Source: Hippasteria phrygiana
Taxonomy: Eukaryota > Echinodermata > Asteroidea > Valvatida > Goniasteridae
Direction: 5' to 3'
NCBI GenBank assembly: GCA_037893225.1
Contig: JAZGUH010000272.1
Span: forward strand, 372,001 to 436,000
Length of the DNA stretch: 64,000 nucleotides
The notes beneath the pieces were generated by a model. It worked only from the letters and a program-made list of their open reading frames with translations. It had not been told where the DNA came from and made no database searches. Of this stretch, positions 22,012-34,000 are shown piece after piece (positions within the stretch are counted from its first letter, which is position 1; every line of letters begins with the position of its first letter). The translations under genes were made by a program, and so were the position numbers.

Positions 22012-25000
22012 AAACGCCATGCCGGCTTGTGCAGCCAAGCGAAATGGAAACAAGAGACTTGTGCAGCCAAGCATAATGTTCACAATACCCCAATAATGGA
22101 TTGAAAATGCAGAGATTGGCGTGTATAGGCATCAATGGCCTGGTGGCAATTTTCAATCTGCACATATATGTGTCAACCGGTGGCAAGGGGTTAACCCTTT
22201 GCGTACGGAAGACGCCATATGGTGCAAACAAAACAGTGCCACCAGGCCGGATGACGCCATTTGCCGCTGTTTGTGCAGTTTCAATCCATTGTTGGATTAT
22301 TGTGTATGTTACGCTTGACTGCACAAACGCATTGTGGCCGTTTCGCTTGGCTGCCAGAGCCGCCGCGACACCCCGACGTCTTCCGTAAAAAAACGTACTC
22401 AAGGGGTTAAGGAGGGGCGAGTTGTTTACAGTTTTTTTGTATTGCCGACAGATGGACGTACCGATCCCAACCTGGACGACGTGGGCCTGGCCTTCTCCTA
22501 CATGCATGTCCGTCTCAATGAGCTGGAGACGTACCTCAAGGAGGTGGAACCCATCCCTTTTGCGCACCCGCTGCCGTCATTCCCCGTTGCCAAGAAAAGC
22601 AACCTCCAGATCCCCCAGCCGGGCAGCCGGGACTGCCGAGAGCGGCTGGAGTACATCCCAGAGCACATGCCTCCGCTTGTGGACATTGCTGGAGGTCGGT
22701 CATACTCTCGGTCTTTTTGATTGACTCTTTCCTCATTTTTTGGTCAGATTTCAGACTTGTTTAGTTAACTCAATCCTGCAAGATCCAGGATCATGCAAGG
22801 TTTAGTTGATCACGTTATTTTAATTAGTGGATCACGTTGATCTTTTTAATTCAAGAAGGAGTTTGTTGTAATCTGTACATTTGAAATTTTATACTGTTGC
22901 GTTTTGCTGGGCTGTTTTGAAATTGAAAATACTTGGTAAAGGTCAGAGACACAGCCATGTACATGTAAACGATTTCCGTTGTTACGCTTTTCTTGTTCCA
23001 TTTAGCTTTGATGATGTTATATTTGCCACATGTACTACTGATTTTTTTCTGAAAGATAATGTGAAAAAAATGCCCTCCAGAAACCTCATTCCAGGAAAAA
23101 ATATTTAAAAAAATTGAAAAATTAATAAATGGAAGTACAGTAGTACCAATATAATCAGCATTCATAAATGCCTCAGCGAGTTTCACTATCCCTATTGGTC
23201 GAGAGCCTGTCACGTGGGTGTGTTTAAACGGTTGTTTAAACACGCCTAGAAGTTGTTTAAACACGGCGCATCATAACCAGCTGTTCTCAGCCGATACGCA
23301 ACAGGGAGAGCGTAGTAGGTGCGCGCACAAGATGTACTGAACTTCATAATGCACGCGTATAAAATGCTGCATATCGTGCGTGTGCGCACACGACAGACAG
23401 GCGCGGAGCGCCTTTACGCACTCACAAGGCCATACGTACGCATGTGTTTTGTACTGAGCAAATGGGAGAAAAAGTGGGGTGAGAAAGCTTCGCATTTTGT
23501 CCTTTTTACGGGAGGTTTTTGCATTTTTCGTAAGAAGGCATTTATGAATGGGGATAAAAATGTTGTGACCCGGTCTTTACCAGTCAATAATAACCTTGAA
23601 GGGTCGTGACCGCTGTTAATGGACCTCGCCTTCGGCTCGGTCCATTAACAGCGGTCACGCCCCTCCTCCTCACACTTTTATCCCCTTATTTACACACCTC
23701 TCTTTTGGCTCCCAATATGCTTTTTACCATGTACAGCTCTGATCACGACACTGCATTTTTTTTTTGACTCAAAGTTTTTATAGTAATTTAATTGTTTATT
23801 GAGATCAAATTCAGCAACAAAATGCATTCCGAGAAAAATACCAGGGGTGAGATTTCTTCCATTTTGTTTTGCTTATTTCATGATTTTTAGTTAGATGTTT
23901 TCCATATTTCCGTAAGATATATTTTGTGCAATTTTGAACTTTATCTTTTAGTAGAAAATACACTTTTCTTGTGCATTTTTCAGCAAAGCCATACAAATTA
24001 AGTGCCTCCGAATCTTTCGCGGATTTTTCGTTTTCCCCCAAATCTCACCCCTGAAATATAATAGCAAAAACAATAGAACAGTTTATTTATCTTGCATTAG
24101 CCCATGAAGCCAATTCCTTGGGCATATTTCCGTCGGGGTGTGTCATCACATTATCCCTAACCCTCCAGGGTATTTTGGCTAGAAACCCTGCCAGACGCAT
24201 CAGATTGCATACTTTGTCACATTGACTTGTGTGCAGAGTGCAGCAAGGTCAAGCTGTCACCACAGATGCACTGTGCTGCATCTGGCAGGGTTAGGGTTAA
24301 AGTAACATAAGTTATAATTACGTGTTGCATGAGTGCACTTTCTATCTTATAACAAGCTTGCCATTTCTTCATATTTTAAAGAAACATGATTTGTACAGTT
24401 GAAAAGTACTGCCAAATTTTAAACTCCTCGATTTTTTATTTTTTTTTTGAATTCACTGTACACTTGTTCATTATGCCAAGAAGTGTTCAATGGTCTCTTT
24501 TCTTCCAAGATGTAAAAGTCAAACAGTCTAAAAAGATTTGTAATTAAGACACTCGTTTGATCTGTTTCAGTGTACAGGAATTTAAAAGGCCTATAAAATA
24601 TAGCAAGGAAAATTCAAGTTATTTGAACAAAAAGGAAAAGTGGCCTTTTGGTTTAAGGTTTAAGGTTTTTAAAGTTTGAGGTTTTTTATTGTCTTAGTAA
24701 ATCTTGTGCACATTTTATGGAACTTTTATGTGCAAAAAAAATATGTTAGCACAGAAAAGTTTCGCTTAGCCAGAACAGGCTGCCAGCTAAATGTCATGTG
24801 ATATGTACTGTTGTGACTGGTTCACAGCTTTTTGCTAAGCAGGAAAATTTACTGAAGTGATATTTTCTGCTTAAAAGCTTAATGAAATTTGTGCCCTGTT
24901 AAGTGAAATTTGATTTGAGGCTCAAATTTGCATGCATTCTATTTTATATTTATTTTAATTTTAAAAGTGAACAAAGAAACTGGCAGGAGCGGGATTCGAA

Positions 25001-28000
25001 CCTGCAGCCTCCGGGTTACCGTACCGGCGCTCTACCAACTGAGCTATCTTGCCCTATGTTGGCGGTCTCCCAAATTGTCAGTATCTTTGTTCGGGTGGGC
25101 GCTTTGTTTGACGAATATTTATTTTTAATTAAGAAAACAAAAGCAAACCAAATCTCAGGCAGTTATCAGGTTTATAATCATGTTGTTTTTAAGATTTGGA
25201 ACTTCTTTTAAGTAATTTATTTTGTGTAATGCTACCTCTTTAAAGTTACAAGTTTTTAAATAAACCATTTGCATTTTATAACGTGAGAGAGGCTTTTTGT
25301 TTTTCTTTCAACCAGAGTTTGGTGAGGGTCTCGATGCAATGGATATCTCTCATTCTTTCCGAACCTCATTTGATGCCGATACGTACGAACCGCACACCCC
25401 CCTCATGAGCCCAACCTCCCCGCGTGGGGACAAGCGTGAACTGCTGAGTCCCACGGATTACTTTGCATTCAAGAGGCTCCGAATGATGGACGACGGCACA
25501 CCCCGGGAACTGACGGCCCTCTCAATGGGCGTCAACGGTGAGATTACGCCAAAGAGGGAGGGCCGACTTCCTGTTGCCGTGACCCCACCACAGAAGCCGC
25601 TTGTGGAACGGAGGAGCGGCGTACCTGTCATTCCTCTCACCAGGACGGATTCAAAGCCTGACGGACTGCTTATCAAAGGCCCCAAATCACCCCGTTCAGG
25701 CATGAGCATGGACCCGAAGGCATTGAAGGGTAAAGGCATTACCCCACCCAAACCAAAACCAAAATCGCCCAAGCATTTATTCTTCTCCTCAGGGGGGACT
25801 CCGTCCGTTTTTCAGGTGAAGCCAAAGAGTCCGGCGGTGGTTATCATAGATAAAGTCAAGGAGTTGATGCCATCGGGAAGCAAGAACATCAAGGTGATGG
25901 GACCAAATATAGGAACGTTGCTGATTACGACTAAGAAAACTGTGGAGACTCCGACACCCCCTGCTGTTCAGCACAGTGATGACGATAAGAGTCCCAGCCC
26001 TAAAAAGCCATCCGCTTTGGATGTCTATGACTTTGAGGATGAAGACACAAAACCCAAAACATCCAAGACCTTTGACCCTTGTGGGGAGCTGCCGGACCCT
26101 TCAAAAGCCGTACTTCCCTCGGCGACACTAATCAGGGACGAGGAGGAGGAAGTGGTGGCCAATGCGGCCAGCATTGAAGACACAATCGAGTCGGTGATTT
26201 CTAAAATGGCCCAGAGCAGCAGCTCCAAATCTGGCAAGAAGAATGGGAAGGACAGCGAACGCGAAAAGGTGAAAGAAAAGGGAAAGGAAAAGAGCAAAGA
26301 CAAAGGTAAAAGTGTTGAGAAGGGTAAAGGAGGACTTCTTGATATTGCCAACAAGAGCACTCAGGAGAAGTCGAGTAGTAAAAGCCACTCCCTGCCTCCC
26401 AAGCTTTTGTTCAAACATGCTTGGAGGGAGAGCGAAGGAGCGATCACCTCAGCCATCAAGATGGGAACATCCCCCGGACTTGCTCCAAAAATCCTCATCA
26501 AAACTTCAGAATCCAAGGACAAAGGCAAGGACAAGAAAGAGAAACTGAAAAAATCCGGTGACGAGAAGTCCTCGGGCAAAGAGTCCAAAAAGGAGCGATC
26601 CAAACGGAAAAAGGAACAGCTTAAGAAAGAGAAACTGAAGAAAAAGAAACAGGAAAAGAAGCGGCGGCTGCAGGAGCAGGCCGGGAAGACCGCGAGCTCC
26701 TCCAGTGGAGAAACTCAGACAGAGCCGCTGAAACAACCCACCATCGCCAAACTCAACATCATCACCAAGAATCCCAAGTCAATGAAGGTCCGAGTCGTGT
26801 CTCAGCCGGACAGCCCCGCCAGCAGCCCAAGCCAAGACAAATCCACCAGCAAACAGCAGAAGGATAAGATTCATCTGAAGAAAAAAAGGAAGGAGAAGGA
26901 AAGAAAGGCAAAGGTCAAGGCGGCCAAAGAGTCACTGAAGAAGGCAAAGCAGAAGGATGGAATCAAGAAGCCAGGTGAGAAGAAAGACGAAAGCAAGAAT
27001 CCATCCGAGGAGCCTCCGAGTAAATTGGCCAAGGTAAGCAATTGCTTTCATCTTTAACCCAAACGCCCTAGGCAAGTAGGCATACATTTGGGGTAAAGTA
27101 CAATATACTACAAAGTACTATATAATTTATATGCCAGTTTAGTAATAGTACTGCATATTACAATTTACTGCAAGTACAAGTATTTTGTACTTTGTATTTA
27201 GTTAAGGTTAGGGTTAATCTAGACCCTCGACACCTCTATACTTCTTAAACAAGTTTTATTGCAATTTGCACCCAACATTTGTCTGCCGATTTGTGGTGCA
27301 CCCAAGATTTGTCTCTTGGAGGCTCACCAATTTTTTTCTAAAATAATTAACAAATTTTCTAAAAATAAGTAACCCTGAAAAATTTCCATCAGGAAGTAAT
27401 TTGACAAAAAGTTTGGGTTTGGGCATGGGGGTGCCCTAACACTTTTTTGAGGTTGGTGGCTCAAGCCCCTATTTATCAGAAGTATTTTCTTTCTAAAATG
27501 TGCCAAGTGAAGGGTTACTAGTAGTGGTGGGATATAAATCCGGACTTTTTTAACATTCAGTTTGAAGTCCACTATTCGGTTTCGATTTTGAAAACTGGAT
27601 ATTCGAAAGCGACTTTAACAAGATGAAGCCTTCCATTTTTTTGTGACACGGGCTAACGAAAACAACTGGAACATCCTCCAATTTGCTCCAAGGTCTCTGA
27701 TTGTAATCCGGAGTATTTTTTGTAAACTATATCCAATCATTCGGAGGGATTTTCATGCGGCACCTCACTTTTTGTTGACATGACTATGAGGTAGATGGGA
27801 ACTTCCGGTGAAATCAGATAACCGCTATTCGGTTTGAATAAAATTAGGATAACCGGATTTTGAAATCTCCGATTTCTCACACCACTAGTTATTAGTGACA
27901 TATTGCAAGTAGTGAGTGACATTATAGATTAAAGTCATTCACTCTGGGATATATTACTATGCAGTGCTGCAGCGACTGGCCATTACTTGACCGGTGGTCC

Positions 28001-31000
28001 TTGCCCAAATTTGCTCATGTATGTACAGAGGGCAGAGTTGTAGTCGAGTCCCTGCAAGTCCTTTCAGAAGTCCTTTCGCAAGGGACTTGTGATGGACTTG
28101 TGATGGACTCGACTACATCCCTGACAGAGGGTGAAATTGGACACAAAAGTGCTCAGCGATTATTGACTTTTGAGCTACCCTGGCATAGCCATAACACGAA
28201 CCGTAGCCATAAAAAGCCATATTTCGTTCAGACAGATTACATTTGGTCGGAAAATGTACGATGTCCGACTGTCATTCCACCCTCCGCTTGTACATGTAGC
28301 TGCAACAAAGCTACATTGACAAATAGCCTGTCAATATATTAACCCCAAGCCTTACAAACTGTTGCATTTTGATGGGTTCAGGACTGTAGCGCCTTGGCAC
28401 CATTACTTTACATGGAGCTATGATGCCCCAATTTGTCCAAGTCCAAAGAATGTGCCATAGGTACATGTACACTGCACAGTGTTGGATTTTGACAGGTTGA
28501 GGACACTTCCTATTAAAAATGCCCAGGGGGTTAGGGTTAATCAAACTATTGTGTTCTTTGTCCACTCTTCGCTTGACAAACTGCTGTGGTGCCAGTTACA
28601 AGAATCACTTGCTTGAATGAACGTATTCTGTGCTGAAGAAAGGCAGCAGTACACTTGATGATTTTGAATAACTTCCATTGCTTATACAGTTGACGATACC
28701 CAAGTTAATGCTGAAGATTGGCTCGACATCCTCAAGTGGAGAAGCCACTAAAATGTGAGTTCAAAACTGGTCATATTTTAATATTCCTCCCCTATAATCA
28801 TATTATTTTTCACAATTTTTGATGGTAAGAACGAGTTAATTGAACATAAATAAACAAAGATGGACAGGAGGTAATGCACAAAAAGGGTATTTATACATTT
28901 TCATCAAACAATGCCTGTCACGTGTACAGGTGGACAGGTTGCCTGATAACTGATAAGACACTGATACCCAGCTGGGAAGTTCGAAGAAAGAAATGCCCGG
29001 GGTTAAAAAAAATAGAATGGAATGTTAAACAAAGTGACAAACAAATGAAAGCCAAACATAAAACAGAATGTTAATACACAAAATGATATGTGTATGTTCT
29101 GGTAGGACTATGGGTTTAATGTGCCTTGGCAGAGAATGTGATACTGGGTTTAAAGTCAGAGATGTAGTCGAGTCCATCACAAGTCCCTGCAAGTCCCTGC
29201 AAGTCCCTGCAAGTCCCTGCAAGTCAAACCCATCATAATTCCAATCACAAGCTATTCAAAGGAGCTTTGACAAAGGCATTATTTTGTCATTGTTCATCCA
29301 GCTACTTGTGACCGGCTTTATGAAAGGACTTCTGACTGGACTTGTGAAAGTACTTGCAGGGACTCGACTCCAACTCTGGTTTAAGTACACAGTGTTGGAC
29401 TTTGCAGTATTTAGAAAACAAAACTCTTAAGCAACAGTGCCTACGAGATTAGTGATAATGAAGTTGGAACTTGTCCATCACATGTCATGTTGTAAACAGC
29501 ACAAAATGTGGCCCGACAGCACAAAATGAGCAGAAAGTCGCACTCTAGCATTCTGAGTTGCAAGCAGAAACAATTTTTAGGATTTTAACATTTGTACATT
29601 TCAGAGTGCAGAGTTTTCTAACTTCGAGCTCCAGTGCCCCAAAACAGCCGATTGACACTGTGACAGCTTCAAAAGTTTATAGCAGGGGGCCTAGGTATAA
29701 ACTTTCATGTACATGTATCCCACAGTACGTCAAACTGAGCGTAATTCTGCATGTACTCCCAGGAAATACCATCATTTAATTTATTTACTTTTGCTACTTT
29801 CCACATGTTCCATTGTGCAAGGTCACATGTAACTTTAGGCATGACGTAAGAAAATATGTTATCTGATTTGTAATGGTGAAGGCCCTTTATCTCTTTTGTG
29901 CAGTTTCATCAAGAAACCTCCTGAGAAGCCAAATCCACCGCCATCAAGGACTCGTACTTCATCATCATCATCATCATCCTCTTCCTCCTCTCCCTCTTCA
30001 TCTTCACCATCACCGTCACCCAAAAGAAAATCACCTCCTCCGTCCCCTCCCCCCCGCTCTCCCTCCCCCGCCCCCATCTTACCTCCTCCTAGCCCCCCAC
30101 CTAAAAAGACACCCGCCCCCAAGAAAGCACCCTCTGCCAAAAAAGTGCCGCTCCCTAAGAAGGCACCTGCTGCATCTCCACCACCCAGCTCGCCTCCGCC
30201 GGTACCTAAATCACCCCCGTCTCCACCCAGGTCGCCCCCGCCACCCAAGGTGCCTGTGACTGTACCCCCTGTGAGGAAGGCTGCTTCTAAAGCCTTCTCC
30301 GCCATTGCTAAGCCCACTAAGATCTCCCAGCCTCTTTCACCAGGCGTTTCCCAGCCTCCGGCTCCATTCAAGGTAAGACATCCAAAGATATTCATGTCCT
30401 CAGATGAGCATTTCTGCTTGAGTATATTTTGTATTCTTTTGCCCTATGGTATCAATTTTCTCTTTTTTTCATTGGCTAAGTACTCCAACATCCCTGTTAT
30501 ACATGTAGGTATTAAATATAACAATGGCAGCCGAAGATGATGTTCATTATAGCCAAATGTGCGGTATTAGGGCTGTCCCGAATATACCGAATATTCAAAT
30601 ACCTTTTTGCCGGTTCGAATATTCGAGAAAAAAATATGCAAGTACAGATACGACTCTGATGCTATTTTAATAGAAAAGGTACTGCGCTTAGTAGTGTCAA
30701 ATGCCGCATTTTTGTCAACGGTATTTTTTTGTGGACGGAGGTTTATTGTTCCCATCCGTAAAACAGCTACAATGTAATACTTATAAATAAATAATTTACT
30801 GCAAAAGCCCAGTAGTTGTGTACATAAAACACCTGCGTGCTTTGCGTGCAACTTTTTACCGGCGTGGCATTCAATTGCAGCTGACCTGTGAAAAACTTGA
30901 TCGGCGCCGTACCGGTATCGAATATTCAAATATTCGGTCAAAACCACTTTTGAATAATCGAATACTAAATTATTCGAAAATGAACAGGTATGGTGGTGTT

Positions 31001-34000
31001 TGTTGTCGTGAAGTTCTACTGTATTCGGAAATTGACATTTGTTTGAAATTGTTACATCATGAAATGCTTCCATTCGATTGCATTGGCAGATTGATATCGG
31101 TTGCTCAGTGAGTTACCCATTTTGGTGAATAATGCTTCAATTCAGAACAAGCTGTGATTCCAGATGGTTCCCAACTTGAACATGCTATTCTCAAGTAAAC
31201 ATGCACATGCATTCACATACCTGGGAATACCAGCATGTTCGGGCTGTTGCTCCCAGTGTGAACTGTGCATGTCTTGATTTGAACATGTGGTGTTCTAGGT
31301 GAAACGTTCCAAGAATTTTTAGTTGTAAATGAGCGTAAAGTTGCACTATGTTTTTTTTTAGTTAAACGTAGTGTACACAATTGGTAATCGTCCAATTTTT
31401 TTTTACTGAATTAATACGAAATACCATACTAGACTGTAATATAATAGCAATCTCAATCATCCTGTGAAATGATGGCACCTGGTGTGCTGTTGTTTTCAAG
31501 AAAAGTTGAAATCTATATCGTTTTCTAACGATTGTTCTGCGTAACAATTGTTGGAAAAATAACGGATTTTTTAATACTGCCCTTTATTGACCGAATGTAG
31601 TTAGTCCTCATTGCGTCAAAAATGGATTAACAATCCGAAAACGGGTGCAAGGGTGCAATTATAGTACAAGTGTGTCGCTTAGTGTACCGAAGCGACGGGT
31701 TGTAACCAGTCGGCTCGCGTAGTTATGTGACCAATTGAAAACGATCCCGCTTACAAAAATTGGGCTTATTTTGCAAGAGGGCGCTATAACAAATCCAGTT
31801 AACTACCGCCCGACGGTTGAAAATGAACATGGTTTTTCTCTCGTTTTTTTCCGCCATCCAAGAACGCAAATTTTTTGAACAGGTCAGTGAAACGATATTT
31901 CCTATAAAATACTAACCCCCAAATCCGCCCATTTCTGAAAATTGCAGCAATGACCAATCATGTACACTGCCTTTAACAATTTTTCACTGATAAGTCAATT
32001 TTGGGATTTTAACAACTGTATAATTGAAAAAACCTATTCTATCATATCCCAAAGTTTTTAAGGTTTTTAAAGTTTTTAAATATTTTAGGGATTTCCTTTT
32101 TGAACTTGGGTTAAAGTGTGCACAGACCACAAACTTTGAGCTTTATTTTCACAAAACAAGTTGTCAAAACTCTGACAACTCCAAAAGGTTGTGTCAGGGG
32201 CTAGGAATGAGATTCCACAACACACAAGCTTTTAACCTGTACTTTCAAGAAATACCATAATCTTGATTTTCAAATTGTTCTACTTTCCACCCATTTCGTG
32301 GGAACAGGTCACAAATATTCTCTCTTCTCTTTTCTACACGTACGTGTTCAGTCTGTGCATATCTGTGAGGGTGAAAGTTAAACCCCACAACATTCTATGT
32401 ACTGATCCCACGATTGTATTCCTTTATGTCAGGGTATCTCTGTGCCAACTAAAGCATCACTGAAGGCCCCAGTGGAGAAACCGTCCACTTCGAAGGGGGG
32501 AAGTAAAGCAGCCTCTACCCAGAAGGCACCAGGCACACCGCCCCCTATCGGTGGGGTTACGGTCGGGGGATCTGCGCAGCGTAGTGTCATTCTGGAGACT
32601 GTTGGAACTGTTGTCGTAAGTTTGGTGTTCATTTTCTACAATATTAACCCTAACTCCCTACATCATTTTTCCTACATGTAACCTGAATCCTCCAATTTCC
32701 TCCGATTCCAAAATCCTCCAATGTTTGTTACTGGGGACCACTGCCTGAATCCTGCAAAATCCTCCAGTGGGTTTTTGGATAAACACCCCAGTAACCACAA
32801 TCCTCCGAAGTCATCTAGCACCAGATTGGGCCTGGTTACCTGGATCCTCCATTTTCCTCCAGAGGCAAAATCCTCTAATGCCCTCAATCCTGCAAAATCC
32901 TCCGATGCTTCAACTTCCAAAGACCCTCAATCCTCCAAATTCCTCCATCCTCCAAATTCCTCCATTGAGCAAAGACGATTTTTGAGGATTTGGGAAGGTT
33001 AGGGTTATAAGATGAACAAAAATAGTAATTGTTCAGTTTTTTATGGCTGTAGGAAAGAAGAATTGCATTGTTCTCCAAGGGCTTTAGGCCTTTCTTCATT
33101 GCTGTTAAGTAATTTTTCTCAAAAGTGAAGAATGCTTGTGTTAAATGTTTTAGCCAATGTATGTCATCACTTTTTGCATCTGATGAAGTAGCTGTAGTTT
33201 TGAAAGCTTATGCCATAAATTAAAGTGCCATCTTCAATATTTATCAAATTTTTTTATGAACTAGATAGATCCCATTTTTTGAAAAGACATTGACTGAGAT
33301 TGATTGATAATTGTCACGTTTGCAGAGTTCTGTATAATTATTTTACATAAAAAATTAAACAATTGTTGTTTCATATATTTTTTTCAGAGTGATACCGGAG
33401 AAAAGATTTGGATTTGTCCGAACTGCAAATTGCCCGACGACGGCAGTCCAATGGTAGGCTGTGACATGTGCGATGACTGGTACCACTGGTGAGTATTGTC
33501 TTTTCTCAAGCCACAAAATAACACGATATTTATTGTGTCTTTTGGTAGTCATGATTTGAAAACTTTCAAAAACTAAATACTCAAAAACTGGAACTGGTCA
33601 TTCCCGGGTAGTGCATGTGAATATTGTGTATAAAGCCAAAAGAAATGGATTGCTCTCCAATTTTGCCCAGAAATTGTTAAACTTTGGAAATTCCCATATG
33701 TTTTTATAAACAAGTATTGAAAAGTCAAAGAATTTATCAGATATTTATGGACTATGATCAAAAGATTGTTCAAGCTCCCATAAGGATTTTTCAAGAGTTT
33801 TCAGGAAATTTACCTAGTCTAGAAAACTTGTACGGGATCTTACTTTGGACCTATACCTTGGACTAGGGGTGTGCATCGGAACTGGGTATCCGAATAACCG
33901 ACCGTTCGTGTCAGGAACCGGTTCAAGATTATCGAATCGAGTACCCGTACAACTTTAGTAACTTCCCAGATAATGAAAAAGGAAAGGTTTTGAATATTAT

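Noticed and set aside
21851..22567. 238-residue minus-strand reading frame
   Set aside because: It runs antisense through two TTAA miniatures, a G tract and TAF3 exon 2. The apparent protein follows repeat boundaries.
24981..25055. a functional tRNA-Thr gene on the minus strand
   Set aside because: The A and B boxes are good, but stems have mismatches and position 33 of the anticodon loop is not T. The sequence is repeated with the same non-tRNA leader at 62500, so it is a SINE.
29859..30395. 178-residue Gly/Asp-rich minus-strand reading frame
   Set aside because: It is the antisense of the Ser/Pro-rich TAF3 exon 5, whose codon bias keeps the opposite strand open.
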